NCBI GenBank assembly: GCA_003483675.1
Contig: DMYK01000552.1
Coordinates: 2,985-8,087 of the forward strand
DNA length: 5,103 bases
From: Microcoleaceae cyanobacterium UBA11344
GTDB taxonomy: Bacteria > Cyanobacteriota > Cyanobacteriia > Cyanobacteriales > Microcoleaceae
Reading direction: 5' to 3'
Shown here: in pieces, positions 1-5,103 of the stretch
How positions within the stretch are numbered: the first letter of the stretch is position 1
How the letters are laid out: each line of letters begins with the position of its first letter
Notes under the pieces: generated by a model
Database searches by the model: none
What the model saw: the letters and a program-made list of their open reading frames with translations, nothing else
Told to the model about the DNA's origin: nothing
Program-made: the position numbers and the translations under genes

Positions 1-513
1 CTTGTCAAACTGTGTAAGGAATTGCGGGCATCTCTATCTCTAGTTTTGACGCCGGGATTGAGGGTGAAAGTTGCAGGCGAGAAACAGCATAACTTGAAAA
101 ATGGGAAAATTAAACTCAAAGCCTACAGCCTCAAACTCTCAGACAGCGAGAATCCAGCACAGCCACAGGTAGACACCAAAAATACACCTGTTGCAACTTT
201 AACATCCGATCGCGAAATCCACTCTCGCACAGCATCTCAAACAGTGGTAAATCCGGCTAAAATTAAAGGAAAAATATTAGTATGTCAAAAATCTGACTGC
301 CAGAAACGCGGCGGCGCAGCAGTATGTAAAGCTTTAGAAAATGCTTTAAATTCTCGCGGTTTAGCAGGGCAAGTTACAATTCAAGGAACTGGATGTCTCA
401 AACAGTGTAAATCCGGGCCAAATATAGTTTTGATGCCAGATAAAACTCGCTACAGTCGCATCAAACCAGCCGAAATTCCAGCAATAATTGATCAACATTT
501 TGTAGTTAAATAG
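1..513 (+). CDS. [2Fe-2S] ferredoxin-domain protein (thioredoxin-like fold), 5' end missing
   Basis: The frame is open from base 1, so this is the C-terminal 170 residues of a longer protein. A TTG at 22 could be read as a start, but residues before it (LVKLCKEL) run smoothly into the next ones, so the real start is probably outside the window. The last ~80 residues form a thioredoxin-like [2Fe-2S] domain. Counting from the TTG, cysteines lie at 88, 93, 102, 125 and 129. C88-x4-C93 and C125-x3-C129 match the NuoE-type ligand pattern (Cx4C, about 30-35 residues, Cx3C), and the CLKQCKSGPNIV stretch is typical of the family. Before it come a basic beta-rich segment (LTPGLRVKVAGEKQHNLKNG, perhaps an OB-like or ferredoxin-associated domain; inference) and a Pro/Thr/Ser-rich linker at about 41-80. 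The likely role is soluble electron transfer or Fe-S sensing; the partner is not shown. It is not NuoE itself, as no NuoF-like gene is adjacent. C102 is an extra cysteine. Confidence 0.82.
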   Translation, partial: LVKLCKELRASLSLVLTPGLRVKVAGEKQHNLKNGKIKLKAYSLKLSDSENPAQPQVDTKNTPVATLTSDREIHSRTASQTVVNPAKIKGKILVCQKSDCQKRGGAAVCKALENALNSRGLAGQVTIQGTGCLKQCKSGPNIVLMPDKTRYSRIKPAEIPAIIDQHFVVK

Positions 514-521
514 TGGAAGAA

Positions 522-549
522 GTCATTAGTCATTAGTCCTTAGTCCTTA
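522..549. repeat. Heptanucleotide tandem repeat (GTCATTA/GTCCTTA)
   Basis: Four exact 7-base units follow each other: GTCATTA twice (522-535), then GTCCTTA twice (536-549). The tract begins nine bases after the ferredoxin-domain stop codon. Such short tandemly repeated heptamers are known from intergenic regions of filamentous cyanobacteria; no function can be read from the sequence. Confidence 0.85.
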
Positions 550-563
550 GGCAAATTAATTCC

Positions 564-591
564 CAATGCCCGAGGCCCGAGGCCCCATTCC
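564..591. repeat. Second heptamer tract, C/G-rich (CGAGGCC)
   Basis: Units CAATGCC, CGAGGCC, CGAGGCC and CCATTCC keep a 7-base period. The tract lies 14 bases after the first heptamer array and differs from it in composition. The neighbouring CCCTCTC may be a decayed fifth unit. Confidence 0.65.
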
Positions 592-599
592 CCCTCTCC

Positions 600-620
600 T
601 TTCAGGCTATTTTCCTGAAA
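600..620. other. Short hairpin, 7-bp stem and 7-base loop
   Basis: TTTCAGG (600-606) pairs perfectly with CCTGAAA (614-620) around the loop CTATTTT. It could end or stabilise the 3' end of the ferredoxin-domain mRNA. It lacks a T run on either strand and the stem is weak, so a classical intrinsic terminator is not supported. Confidence 0.4.
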
Positions 621-641
621 AAACGCGAAAAATGACCACAA

Positions 642-671
642 CTGTCACCTAGGGTCTTCCTGCTGGATAAT
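642..671 (+). promoter_or_regulatory. Probable sigma70-type promoter of the coiled-coil gene
   Basis: CTGTCA (642-647, four of six matches to TTGACA) is followed after 18 bases by GATAAT (666-671, five of six matches to TATAAT). This puts the transcription start near 678 and gives a leader of about 45 bases before the ATG at 723. An alternative -10, TACACT at 681-686, has no good -35. This promoter would make the coiled-coil gene independent of the ferredoxin gene upstream. Confidence 0.45.
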
Positions 672-722
672 CGATCAGGATACACTGTAGGTGAGACTCT
701 GTGACTATTGGGATAAAAAGCC

Positions 723-2048
723 ATGTCAGAAGCTGATCTTCAAGCCAATCAGCACGAACCGCACCCTGCTGTACGATCCGATATCGAATCATTCCAGCCA
801 AATTTTGCTGCTAACGGGGGCTTTGAGCCGATCGCCCCCCGTCGGACAGATATTCCCACATTCCAGCCCCAACAGCCAGAAGAAGACTGGCAAACAGTAG
901 ATTTTCCCAACGCCATCAGCGTAGATGAAATTCCCACAAAGCCTGAAACAAAAAAGTTGCCATCTCAGACACAACCAACTCCCGCCGGTTCGCCCCCGAT
1001 TTCAGATCATCTCAAAAATCTGCTTGCTTCTACTGAACAGGCTAAGGGCAAAGGATCGACTCCTGTTACTCTGATGCAAGCGCTGCACGAATGCAACCGC
1101 GATCTTTTAGGGCGCATCTCCCAGCTAGAAACAGCGCTCCAAGAGTCCCAAAAAAACTTGCAGGCTCGCGAAAATTTGCTAGAAAAGCGAAATGTGGAGC
1201 TCGAAAACACTCAAGCACAATTGACTCGGCTGTTTGGCAAACTAGAAGTTTCCAATCACACTCTGCAAGGTCAAGAAATGTCAGTCGAAAGCTTAACCAG
1301 TCAGTTGACAATTAGCCAAACCAGGCTAGCGGCAGTTGAGCGAGAATGTGCCTCAATTACGCAGCGCTACAACGAACAGTTGCAGCAGCTAGTAGCAACG
1401 GAAAATGTTTGCAGGGAATTGCGATCGCGCTTGCATCGTCAGCAGCGCCACACCTTGCAATTCAAAGCTGCTTTGGAAAGAAGTCTGGAGATGCCACATT
1501 TAAAGTCGATCGCCAGTATTGAACCCCTTGAGAATACAGATGATACAGCTAGCGCCCAATTAGAATCCTTGCTCGCCGCCGTCAACAACCAAAGCGTGCC
1601 ACTGCAACCCAGCCTCAACCCTTCCCCTGTCCAACCTTGGTCCGATCGAACCCAACAGCATCCAGAAGTGGCAACCGAAGACTCAACCAGCCTCGAATCA
1701 GAGGTAAATCAGCAACTCAACACCTTAGCCGAAGCATCCGGCATTCTGTTGGAGGAGATAGACACTTACCAGCATCAAGAGTCAAATCCCAGGGCTGCGG
1801 AGCCTCAACTCCCTGTCCCTCAGTCTGAACCCGAAAATCCTGCTGTCACAGTAGCAAGTCAAGAATTAGCCCGGGCTGCTCAAATATTGAATTCAGTTGA
1901 AACCTTCGGTATTCAAGAAGTGCGATTTAGTGATACCCAACCTACAACAGTCGCAGAACCTGACTGGCTAGCGTCGATTTCCACTCTGCGAAATACTGCA
2001 AAAAAAAGGCGATCGTTCGCTGAAATTGAATTGCCCAGCTTTAAATAG
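723..2048 (+). CDS. Coiled-coil protein with disordered flanks, function unknown
   Basis: The product is 441 residues from an ATG preceded only by a weak purine stretch (GGGATAAAAAG). Residues 1-110 are rich in Pro, Gln, Glu and Thr and look disordered. Residues about 115-257 form a long, highly charged alpha-helical coiled coil, beginning at LMQALHECNRDLLGRISQLE and ending at RELRSRLHRQQRHTLQFKAA; this looks like the conserved core. Residues 260-410 are again low in order and rich in Ser, Pro, Gln and Glu, with two short helical islands (about 322-350 and 376-395). The chain ends with a basic patch and hydrophobic tail, KKRRSFAEIELPSFK. There is no signal peptide, membrane segment or enzymatic motif, and cysteines are few (124, 209, 230). 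The layout suits a cytoplasmic scaffold or structural protein. From memory, cyanobacteria have similar uncharacterised proteins, but I cannot name a function. The gene is monocistronic by position, with its own candidate promoter and a convergent neighbour. Confidence 0.85.
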   Translation: MSEADLQANQHEPHPAVRSDIESFQPNFAANGGFEPIAPRRTDIPTFQPQQPEEDWQTVDFPNAISVDEIPTKPETKKLPSQTQPTPAGSPPISDHLKNLLASTEQAKGKGSTPVTLMQALHECNRDLLGRISQLETALQESQKNLQARENLLEKRNVELENTQAQLTRLFGKLEVSNHTLQGQEMSVESLTSQLTISQTRLAAVERECASITQRYNEQLQQLVATENVCRELRSRLHRQQRHTLQFKAALERSLEMPHLKSIASIEPLENTDDTASAQLESLLAAVNNQSVPLQPSLNPSPVQPWSDRTQQHPEVATEDSTSLESEVNQQLNTLAEASGILLEEIDTYQHQESNPRAAEPQLPVPQSEPENPAVTVASQELARAAQILNSVETFGIQEVRFSDTQPTTVAEPDWLASISTLRNTAKKRRSFAEIELPSFK

Positions 2049-2102
2049 TTTTGAGTGCGTCAGTTGTGAATTAAACAAGCAATTTAAAACTTAGAAAGCT
2101 AT

Positions 2103-2147
2103 GAGTTTTTCAGAGTTTTAAACCTCAACTATTCTAACTCAAAACTC
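2103..2147. terminator. Possible weak bidirectional terminator between convergent genes
   Basis: GAGTTTT occurs at 2103-2109 and 2113-2119, and either copy can pair with AAAACTC at 2141-2147. The structure lies between two converging genes, where a shared terminator is expected. The stem is A/T-rich, the loop is long and no clean T run follows, so the call rests mainly on position. Confidence 0.25.
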
Positions 2148-2169
2148 ACGCACTCAGAACTCACGCACT
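2143..2169. repeat. Direct repeat of AACTCACGCACT, period 15
   Basis: The 12-mer AACTCACGCACT occurs at 2143-2154 and 2158-2169; the second copy runs into the stop codon of the minus-strand cyclase gene (CTA at 2168-2170). The reverse-complementary sequence GAGTGCGT sits at 2053-2060, just after the stop of the coiled-coil gene, and could pair with 2148-2155. The repeat therefore brackets the convergent spacer. Confidence 0.7.
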
Positions 2170-4273
2170 ACTTTTGAGGTCGTCCCATACCGTAAGTTAG
2201 GGCATAGCTGTTAGTCAACAGCCACAGCCAAACAGCCGGATACCGTGGTTCCAGCCAAGGCTGTATCCTGCGGGCGAATTGGGGGAGCCATCCAAATAGC
2301 CAACTCGCTAAAGCCATCAAAGTGAAGCTGAAATAACTCCCTAGCCAACGCCAAATATCCCCGAAAGTGACAAAATCCAAAATCCACAGCAGGAGAGAAG
2401 GGTTTTTTCTAGCAGCTTTCAGGGCTAGACGATTGAAAGTTAGCCAATCCGTCCGGTCTTTAATAAAAGTTTCGGCTACGGTGAGTTCTTCTTCTGTTAA
2501 AATACCGAAAAAGGTATTGAGAATTGAATTAATCCTTTGCGGTGGCAAACTGAGGCCGGTGGGAACCATCATCCCTTTAGAAAACAGCCAAGTCACTGAA
2601 ACATTGCTCTGGTAAGCACGAATTTGGTTTAAGTGCTTTGCACTCAATAAATTGTGTTTTAAAGCTGTATCTAAAAGGTCTGTTAAGCGGAAAAGATTGC
2701 GAACCAGAGAGCCGAAACCAGTGAAAACCAGGGGAGATTGCAGGGAAGCTGCATCGCCGATCGAGATTAGCCGATCGAAAGCCACCGCGCGATCGCTGCT
2801 ATTCGTGCTAAAATGTCCGGGAATATAACCAAAAGTCGGTTTTTTCCACACCAATTTATCCAGATCGCAGCGGCGATACTCAGGCAAAATTGCAAAAAAA
2901 TCCTCGTACAATTCCAGCAAAGAACCGGGATTTTTAGGATTTACTTGGTGGTAGTGAAATAGATAAACTGTCAGTTCTTTTCCAGCGCCGGGAAACAACT
3001 CCCAAATGAGCTGGCGGCCGCGAGAAATGTCCCCGTGAGTGTAGAGCACATCCCCGTATTCGGAATCCCAAACTCCCGGCTCAAATCCTCCATCAATGGC
3101 AGCTCCTACCGTCGGACAAACGCTGTCAAAAGCCCGCCCTTCGTTCAATTGCCAAGCGATGGGAGAAGCGGAACCCATCGCATCCACCAGTAGCCGTCCC
3201 GATACGGTGCGATCGCATTTTGTGGGCAAGTGGCAGCCATGAACCACAACTTTTTCAAGCTCTACATCGGCTCTCACAAACTCGGTTTCATCCCAAATTT
3301 CGCCACCAGCTTCTGTCAGTTTAACTCCTGCTAAATACAGCAATTTTTCGCCGTTCACAGCTACATTTAGCACCTTGGGAGTGTGCAGAACTGGTGCTTG
3401 AGCAAAGCTCGGATTGTTAGCATCAAAAAACTTGTTATAGCCATCTTTGTATTCTCTGGAAATCAAAGTTTCTACTTCCGCCGCAGTAAACAAACCCAAA
3501 TCAATTAAGCTTTGAATTTCGTCTCGCGAAATATTCCACTCGCGATTCATCCGCCCAAAAGGCATTCGTTCCACCAACAGCACCCGATAGCCCAATCTGG
3601 CCATGACGGCGGCGTGAATAACTCCCAAGGCCCCGCCGATATAAATTAAGTCATAATCCGTGACATCCGTTAAATCCGTTACAGCATCCGTTGCCGAACT
3701 TCCCTCTGACTTCAGAAACACTACTTGTTTTGGTTTTTGAGGATTGCGAGTGCCTTCGCGCCAGCGCTGCTCCCACCAGTAGACGCGCTGGAGGTCGTAT
3801 TCGCCCTTTGGCATTTTTTGGAAGTATTTGACGGTGAGCGGGTAATAGGGGGCAAGAGCCTCAAAAATTGACTGTTTGGAGAGATCTATGGCAGGGGGTT
3901 CAGGGTATCGATCGGGGAACTTGTTTCTCAAGCCCAGATTCAGAGATTCAAGAAACTTTCTTTCTCCAGCGGGTGCGTTTTCAAGACGAAAGACTTTTAA
4001 ATAAGTGGTTCGTTGGACTGACCAGACAAATGTGGAAAGTTCTGTGGATTTATGATTGTGGCTGACTGAATTGGAGGTGGCGACGGTGGATTTTGGATTG
4101 GCAATTTGGGTGGCCGACTTGAGAACCCCGGCTGCTGTTGCGGTTGAAAGCAGCCGAAAGCCGTCAGGAGTAATAATTTTTTCTCCGATTCCAGGCTCGA
4201 ATTCTTGCTGCAACCAAGTGCATACGGCTGCTGTATCTGGTGTCGGGACTTCTAGATAAAGAATTTCTTGCAT
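2168..4273 (-). CDS. cruA: Lycopene cyclase family flavoprotein, probably CruA
   Basis: The product is 701 residues from the ATG at 4273. That start is preferred over an in-frame TTG at 4330: a purine-rich AGAGAG lies shortly upstream, and the TTG extension is not protein-like. CruA/CruP enzymes cyclise lycopene ends to form gamma- and beta-carotene in bacteria without CrtY. Residues 1-200 are a family-style N-terminal region. A Rossmann FAD-binding unit follows at about 207-236 (YDLIYIGGALG, closing acidic E235), then the WNISRDE motif (246-252), LVDAMGSASPIAWQLNEG (362-379), GDISRGRQLIWELFPG (414-429), FGYIPGHF (481-488) and the second FAD motif GDAASLQSPLVFTGFGSL (506-523). The C-terminus has hydrophobic, Trp-rich stretches at about 624-664 and 678-697, suggesting membrane association, as expected for a carotenoid substrate. 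The first glycine of GxGxxG is Ile (IGGALG), probably normal for the family. A Thr-Asp repeat linker precedes the FAD fold. The length and motifs favour CruA; the paralogue CruP, linked to oxidative stress rather than bulk cyclisation, is the alternative. Confidence 0.8.
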   Translation of the reverse strand: MQEILYLEVPTPDTAAVCTWLQQEFEPGIGEKIITPDGFRLLSTATAAGVLKSATQIANPKSTVATSNSVSHNHKSTELSTFVWSVQRTTYLKVFRLENAPAGERKFLESLNLGLRNKFPDRYPEPPAIDLSKQSIFEALAPYYPLTVKYFQKMPKGEYDLQRVYWWEQRWREGTRNPQKPKQVVFLKSEGSSATDAVTDLTDVTDYDLIYIGGALGVIHAAVMARLGYRVLLVERMPFGRMNREWNISRDEIQSLIDLGLFTAAEVETLISREYKDGYNKFFDANNPSFAQAPVLHTPKVLNVAVNGEKLLYLAGVKLTEAGGEIWDETEFVRADVELEKVVVHGCHLPTKCDRTVSGRLLVDAMGSASPIAWQLNEGRAFDSVCPTVGAAIDGGFEPGVWDSEYGDVLYTHGDISRGRQLIWELFPGAGKELTVYLFHYHQVNPKNPGSLLELYEDFFAILPEYRRCDLDKLVWKKPTFGYIPGHFSTNSSDRAVAFDRLISIGDAASLQSPLVFTGFGSLVRNLFRLTDLLDTALKHNLLSAKHLNQIRAYQSNVSVTWLFSKGMMVPTGLSLPPQRINSILNTFFGILTEEELTVAETFIKDRTDWLTFNRLALKAARKNPSLLLWILDFVTFGDIWRWLGSYFSFTLMALASWLFGWLPQFARRIQPWLEPRYPAVWLWLLTNSYALTYGMGRPQK
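3656..3691. repeat. In-frame ATCCGT repeat in the cyclase linker
   Basis: ATCCGT occurs at 3656, 3665, 3674 and 3686, with spacings of 9, 9 and 12 bases, all multiples of three. On the coding (minus) strand this gives repeated Thr-Asp-X units (TDL, TDV, TDY), just before the FAD-binding fold. It looks like a small in-frame expansion in a surface linker. Confidence 0.75.
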
Positions 4274-4315
4274 TTTAGGCTCTCTATTCTCAATAAATTC
4301 ATAACGGTGGGGGAG

Positions 4316-4343
4316 TTGACAAGGGAGCAAAGTGCGCTATACT
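4316..4343 (+). promoter_or_regulatory. Near-consensus sigma70-type promoter
   Basis: A perfect TTGACA (4316-4321) is separated by 16 bases from TATACT (4338-4343, five of six matches to TATAAT). The predicted start is near 4350, giving a leader of about 110 bases before the small gene at 4461. It is the strongest promoter match in the window. It lies in the upstream region of the divergent cyclase gene, so transcription factors here could affect both. I found no comparably good minus-strand promoter for the cyclase. Confidence 0.65.
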
Positions 4344-4350
4344 CCCGAAT

Positions 4351-4372
4351 ACTTATTTAGTTTTAAATAAGT
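4351..4372. promoter_or_regulatory. 8-bp-arm palindrome at the predicted transcription start, possible operator
   Basis: ACTTATTT (4351-4358) and AAATAAGT (4365-4372) are perfect inverted repeats around the 6-base centre AGTTTT. The palindrome begins seven bases after the -10 box, about where transcription should start. It could be an operator for a dimeric regulator or a hairpin at the mRNA 5' end. It does not match the NtcA pattern (GTA-N8-TAC), and I cannot assign a regulator. Confidence 0.5.
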
Positions 4373-4460
4373 TTACATTGTTCTCAGCTTTTTGGGTTTT
4401 CGATCGCTCTCGGTTTGGCCTCCGCGTCGGATCATCTACTCCCTTCGGTATACAATCTTT

Positions 4461-4694
4461 ATGAATTATCCCATTCCTACGAATTCTCAAGAAATGATTG
4501 CTTTGCGACAGCAGCCGCTGAACGCAGAATTGGTGGCCTGTGCGATCGCGGGCGTGGTTCAGATAGCTCGATCGCAGTCTCAGTCTTTGGATGACTTAAA
4601 GGCTGAGGTGCTGGCGGACGACAATCTCCTCGATTTGACTCAAAGGCTCTGGCTGAGCGACATTGTGGCTCAAGCTTGGGAAACTTTGCCTTAA
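4461..4694 (+). CDS. Small protein of unknown function (77 residues)
   Basis: The ATG at 4461 gives a compact protein starting MNYPIPTNSQEM. An in-frame TTG at 4392 would add a residue stretch (MGFRSLSVWPPRR...) that looks like translated leader, so it was not used; a later ATG at 4494 is possible. No Shine-Dalgarno sequence precedes 4461, which is common in cyanobacteria. The protein looks all-helical: a helix around LRQQPLNAELVACAIAGVVQIAR (about residues 14-36), a second one around SLDDLKAEVLADD (about 40-52) and a third around LTQRLWLSDIVAQAWETLP to the end. It is acidic, with no signal peptide, metal site or catalytic motif. A strong candidate promoter and a roughly 110-base leader precede it, and it diverges from the lycopene cyclase gene. 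It probably belongs to a conserved cyanobacterial family, but I cannot give it a function. A small regulatory or assembly partner is possible (inference only). Confidence 0.75.
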   Translation: MNYPIPTNSQEMIALRQQPLNAELVACAIAGVVQIARSQSQSLDDLKAEVLADDNLLDLTQRLWLSDIVAQAWETLP

Positions 4695-4716
4695 ACTCGG
4701 CTGTTGGTAAAAGTTT

Positions 4717-4786
4717 AAGGAAGAAGGAAGCAGGAACAAGGAAGTTAACAGTCAACCGTCAACAGCCAACAGTCAACTAACTAACG
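4717..4786. repeat. Ten-unit compound heptamer tract (AAGGAAG, then TCAACAG type)
   Basis: A strict 7-base period runs through AAGGAAG, AAGGAAG, CAGGAAC, AAGGAAG, TTAACAG, TCAACCG, TCAACAG, CCAACAG, TCAACTA and ACTAACG. The unit changes half-way from purine-rich to CAACAG-like without losing phase. The tract fills most of the gap between two converging genes and overlaps the stop codon of the right-hand one (CTA at 4781-4783). CTGTTGG at 4701-4707 is the reverse complement of CCAACAG at 4766-4772, so an RNA stem across the tract is possible. Confidence 0.8.
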
Positions 4787-5103
4787 CAATTCGACTTCTC
4801 GCTTCACTTGGGTCAAAACTCGATCGCCCCGCATTAACCGATATTGGGCCAGCCAAACTCCGGGAGTCAGAGGAGAATTGGTACTATTTCTTTTGCCGAT
4901 ATAACCCAACCAAGTGCGGCTGGGGGCTTTGATTTCGTTGGTGTTGTTGACGATGGTTTCGCCGTTGGGAGCAAATAGTTGGTATTGTTCGCGATCGCCC
5001 TTTAGCACTCCATAACTTTGCACCCAAAATAACAAAGCAGGACTATTTAGAGGTAGTTTAGTTTCAGCAAATTGTCCTTGCCAAATAGCGTTCATGTCCG
5101 GCG
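4781..5103 (-). CDS. C-terminal fragment of an unrecognised beta-rich protein
   Basis: The frame has no stop up to the right edge. The Met encoded at 5095 is preceded in frame by Pro-Asp codons and no ribosome binding site, so it is probably internal and the gene starts outside the window. At least 107 residues are visible. They contain alternating hydrophobic and polar strands with several aromatic residues (AIWQGQF, ALLFWVQSYGVL, YQLFAPNGE, TWLGYIGKRN, GVWLAQYRLMRGD, VLTQVKREVEL), which suggests a C-terminal beta-sandwich or beta-barrel-like domain. No catalytic motif, transmembrane helix or cysteine is present in the visible part. I do not recognise the family with confidence; an accessory domain of a secreted or cell-envelope protein would fit but is a guess. 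It converges on the small gene, with the heptamer tract between them reaching its stop codon. Confidence 0.7.
   Translation of the reverse strand, partial: PDMNAIWQGQFAETKLPLNSPALLFWVQSYGVLKGDREQYQLFAPNGETIVNNTNEIKAPSRTWLGYIGKRNSTNSPLTPGVWLAQYRLMRGDRVLTQVKREVELR

Noticed and set aside
22..513. Complete ferredoxin-domain gene starting at TTG 22
   Set aside because: The same frame is open back to base 1 and the upstream residues look like continuing protein, so the gene is treated as truncated by the window edge.
600..620. Intrinsic terminator for the ferredoxin-domain gene
   Set aside because: The hairpin is real, but it is weak and is followed by A residues rather than T residues on the plus strand.
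3868..4259. Plus-strand small genes inside the cyclase gene
   Set aside because: Open frames opposite a well-supported conserved protein; the peptides have no family features and are chance shadows.
4274..4330. Longer cyclase starting at TTG 4330
   Set aside because: The extra 19 residues are not protein-like, and the ATG at 4273 has a purine-rich stretch upstream.
4477..4755. Minus-strand gene opposite the 77-residue gene
   Set aside because: It lies antisense to a more plausible coding frame, extends into the heptamer tract and encodes a Pro/Arg-rich sequence with no recognisable domain.
4717..4786. CRISPR array
   Set aside because: The repeats are contiguous 7-base units without spacers, far shorter than CRISPR repeats.
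1421..4998. Five GCGATCGC palindromes as regulatory operators
   Set aside because: They match HIP1, which is abundant across many cyanobacterial genomes; all five lie inside genes here, so they are better used as a taxonomic clue.

Overview
This 5.1 kb window looks like chromosomal DNA from a filamentous cyanobacterium, plausibly of the Oscillatoria/Microcoleus type. Three things support this. There are five copies of the HIP1 octamer GCGATCGC (starting near 1421, 2789, 3209, 4542 and 4991), with many extra partial CGATCG sites. There are heptanucleotide tandem repeat tracts between genes, as in filamentous cyanobacteria. The largest gene encodes a CruA/CruP-type lycopene cyclase, a family typical of cyanobacteria and green sulfur bacteria. 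Nothing points to a mobile element, phage, CRISPR array or RNA gene.

Layout, left to right. (1) 1-513, plus strand: the 3' part of a gene for a thioredoxin-fold [2Fe-2S] ferredoxin-domain protein; its start lies left of the window. (2) 514-722: spacer with two heptamer repeat tracts, a short hairpin and a probable promoter for the next gene. (3) 723-2048, plus strand: a 441-residue coiled-coil protein with disordered flanks and a short basic C-terminal tail; function unknown. (4) 2049-2167: convergent spacer with A/T-rich direct and inverted repeats. (5) 2168-4273, minus strand: a 701-residue FAD-dependent lycopene cyclase-family protein, most likely CruA. (6) 4274-4460: divergent spacer holding a near-consensus plus-strand sigma70-type promoter and an 8-bp-arm palindrome at its predicted transcription start. 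(7) 4461-4694, plus strand: a small 77-residue protein of unknown function. (8) 4695-4780: spacer almost filled by a ten-unit heptamer tract. (9) 4781-5103, minus strand: the 3' end of an unrecognised gene that continues past the right edge.

The genes do not form an obvious operon; strands alternate and each gap carries its own signals. The one clear pathway gene is the carotenoid cyclase. The most interesting regulatory spot is the divergent region between it and the small gene. I do not see a new multi-gene system here; the window is mostly ordinary core-genome sequence with a few items worth checking.
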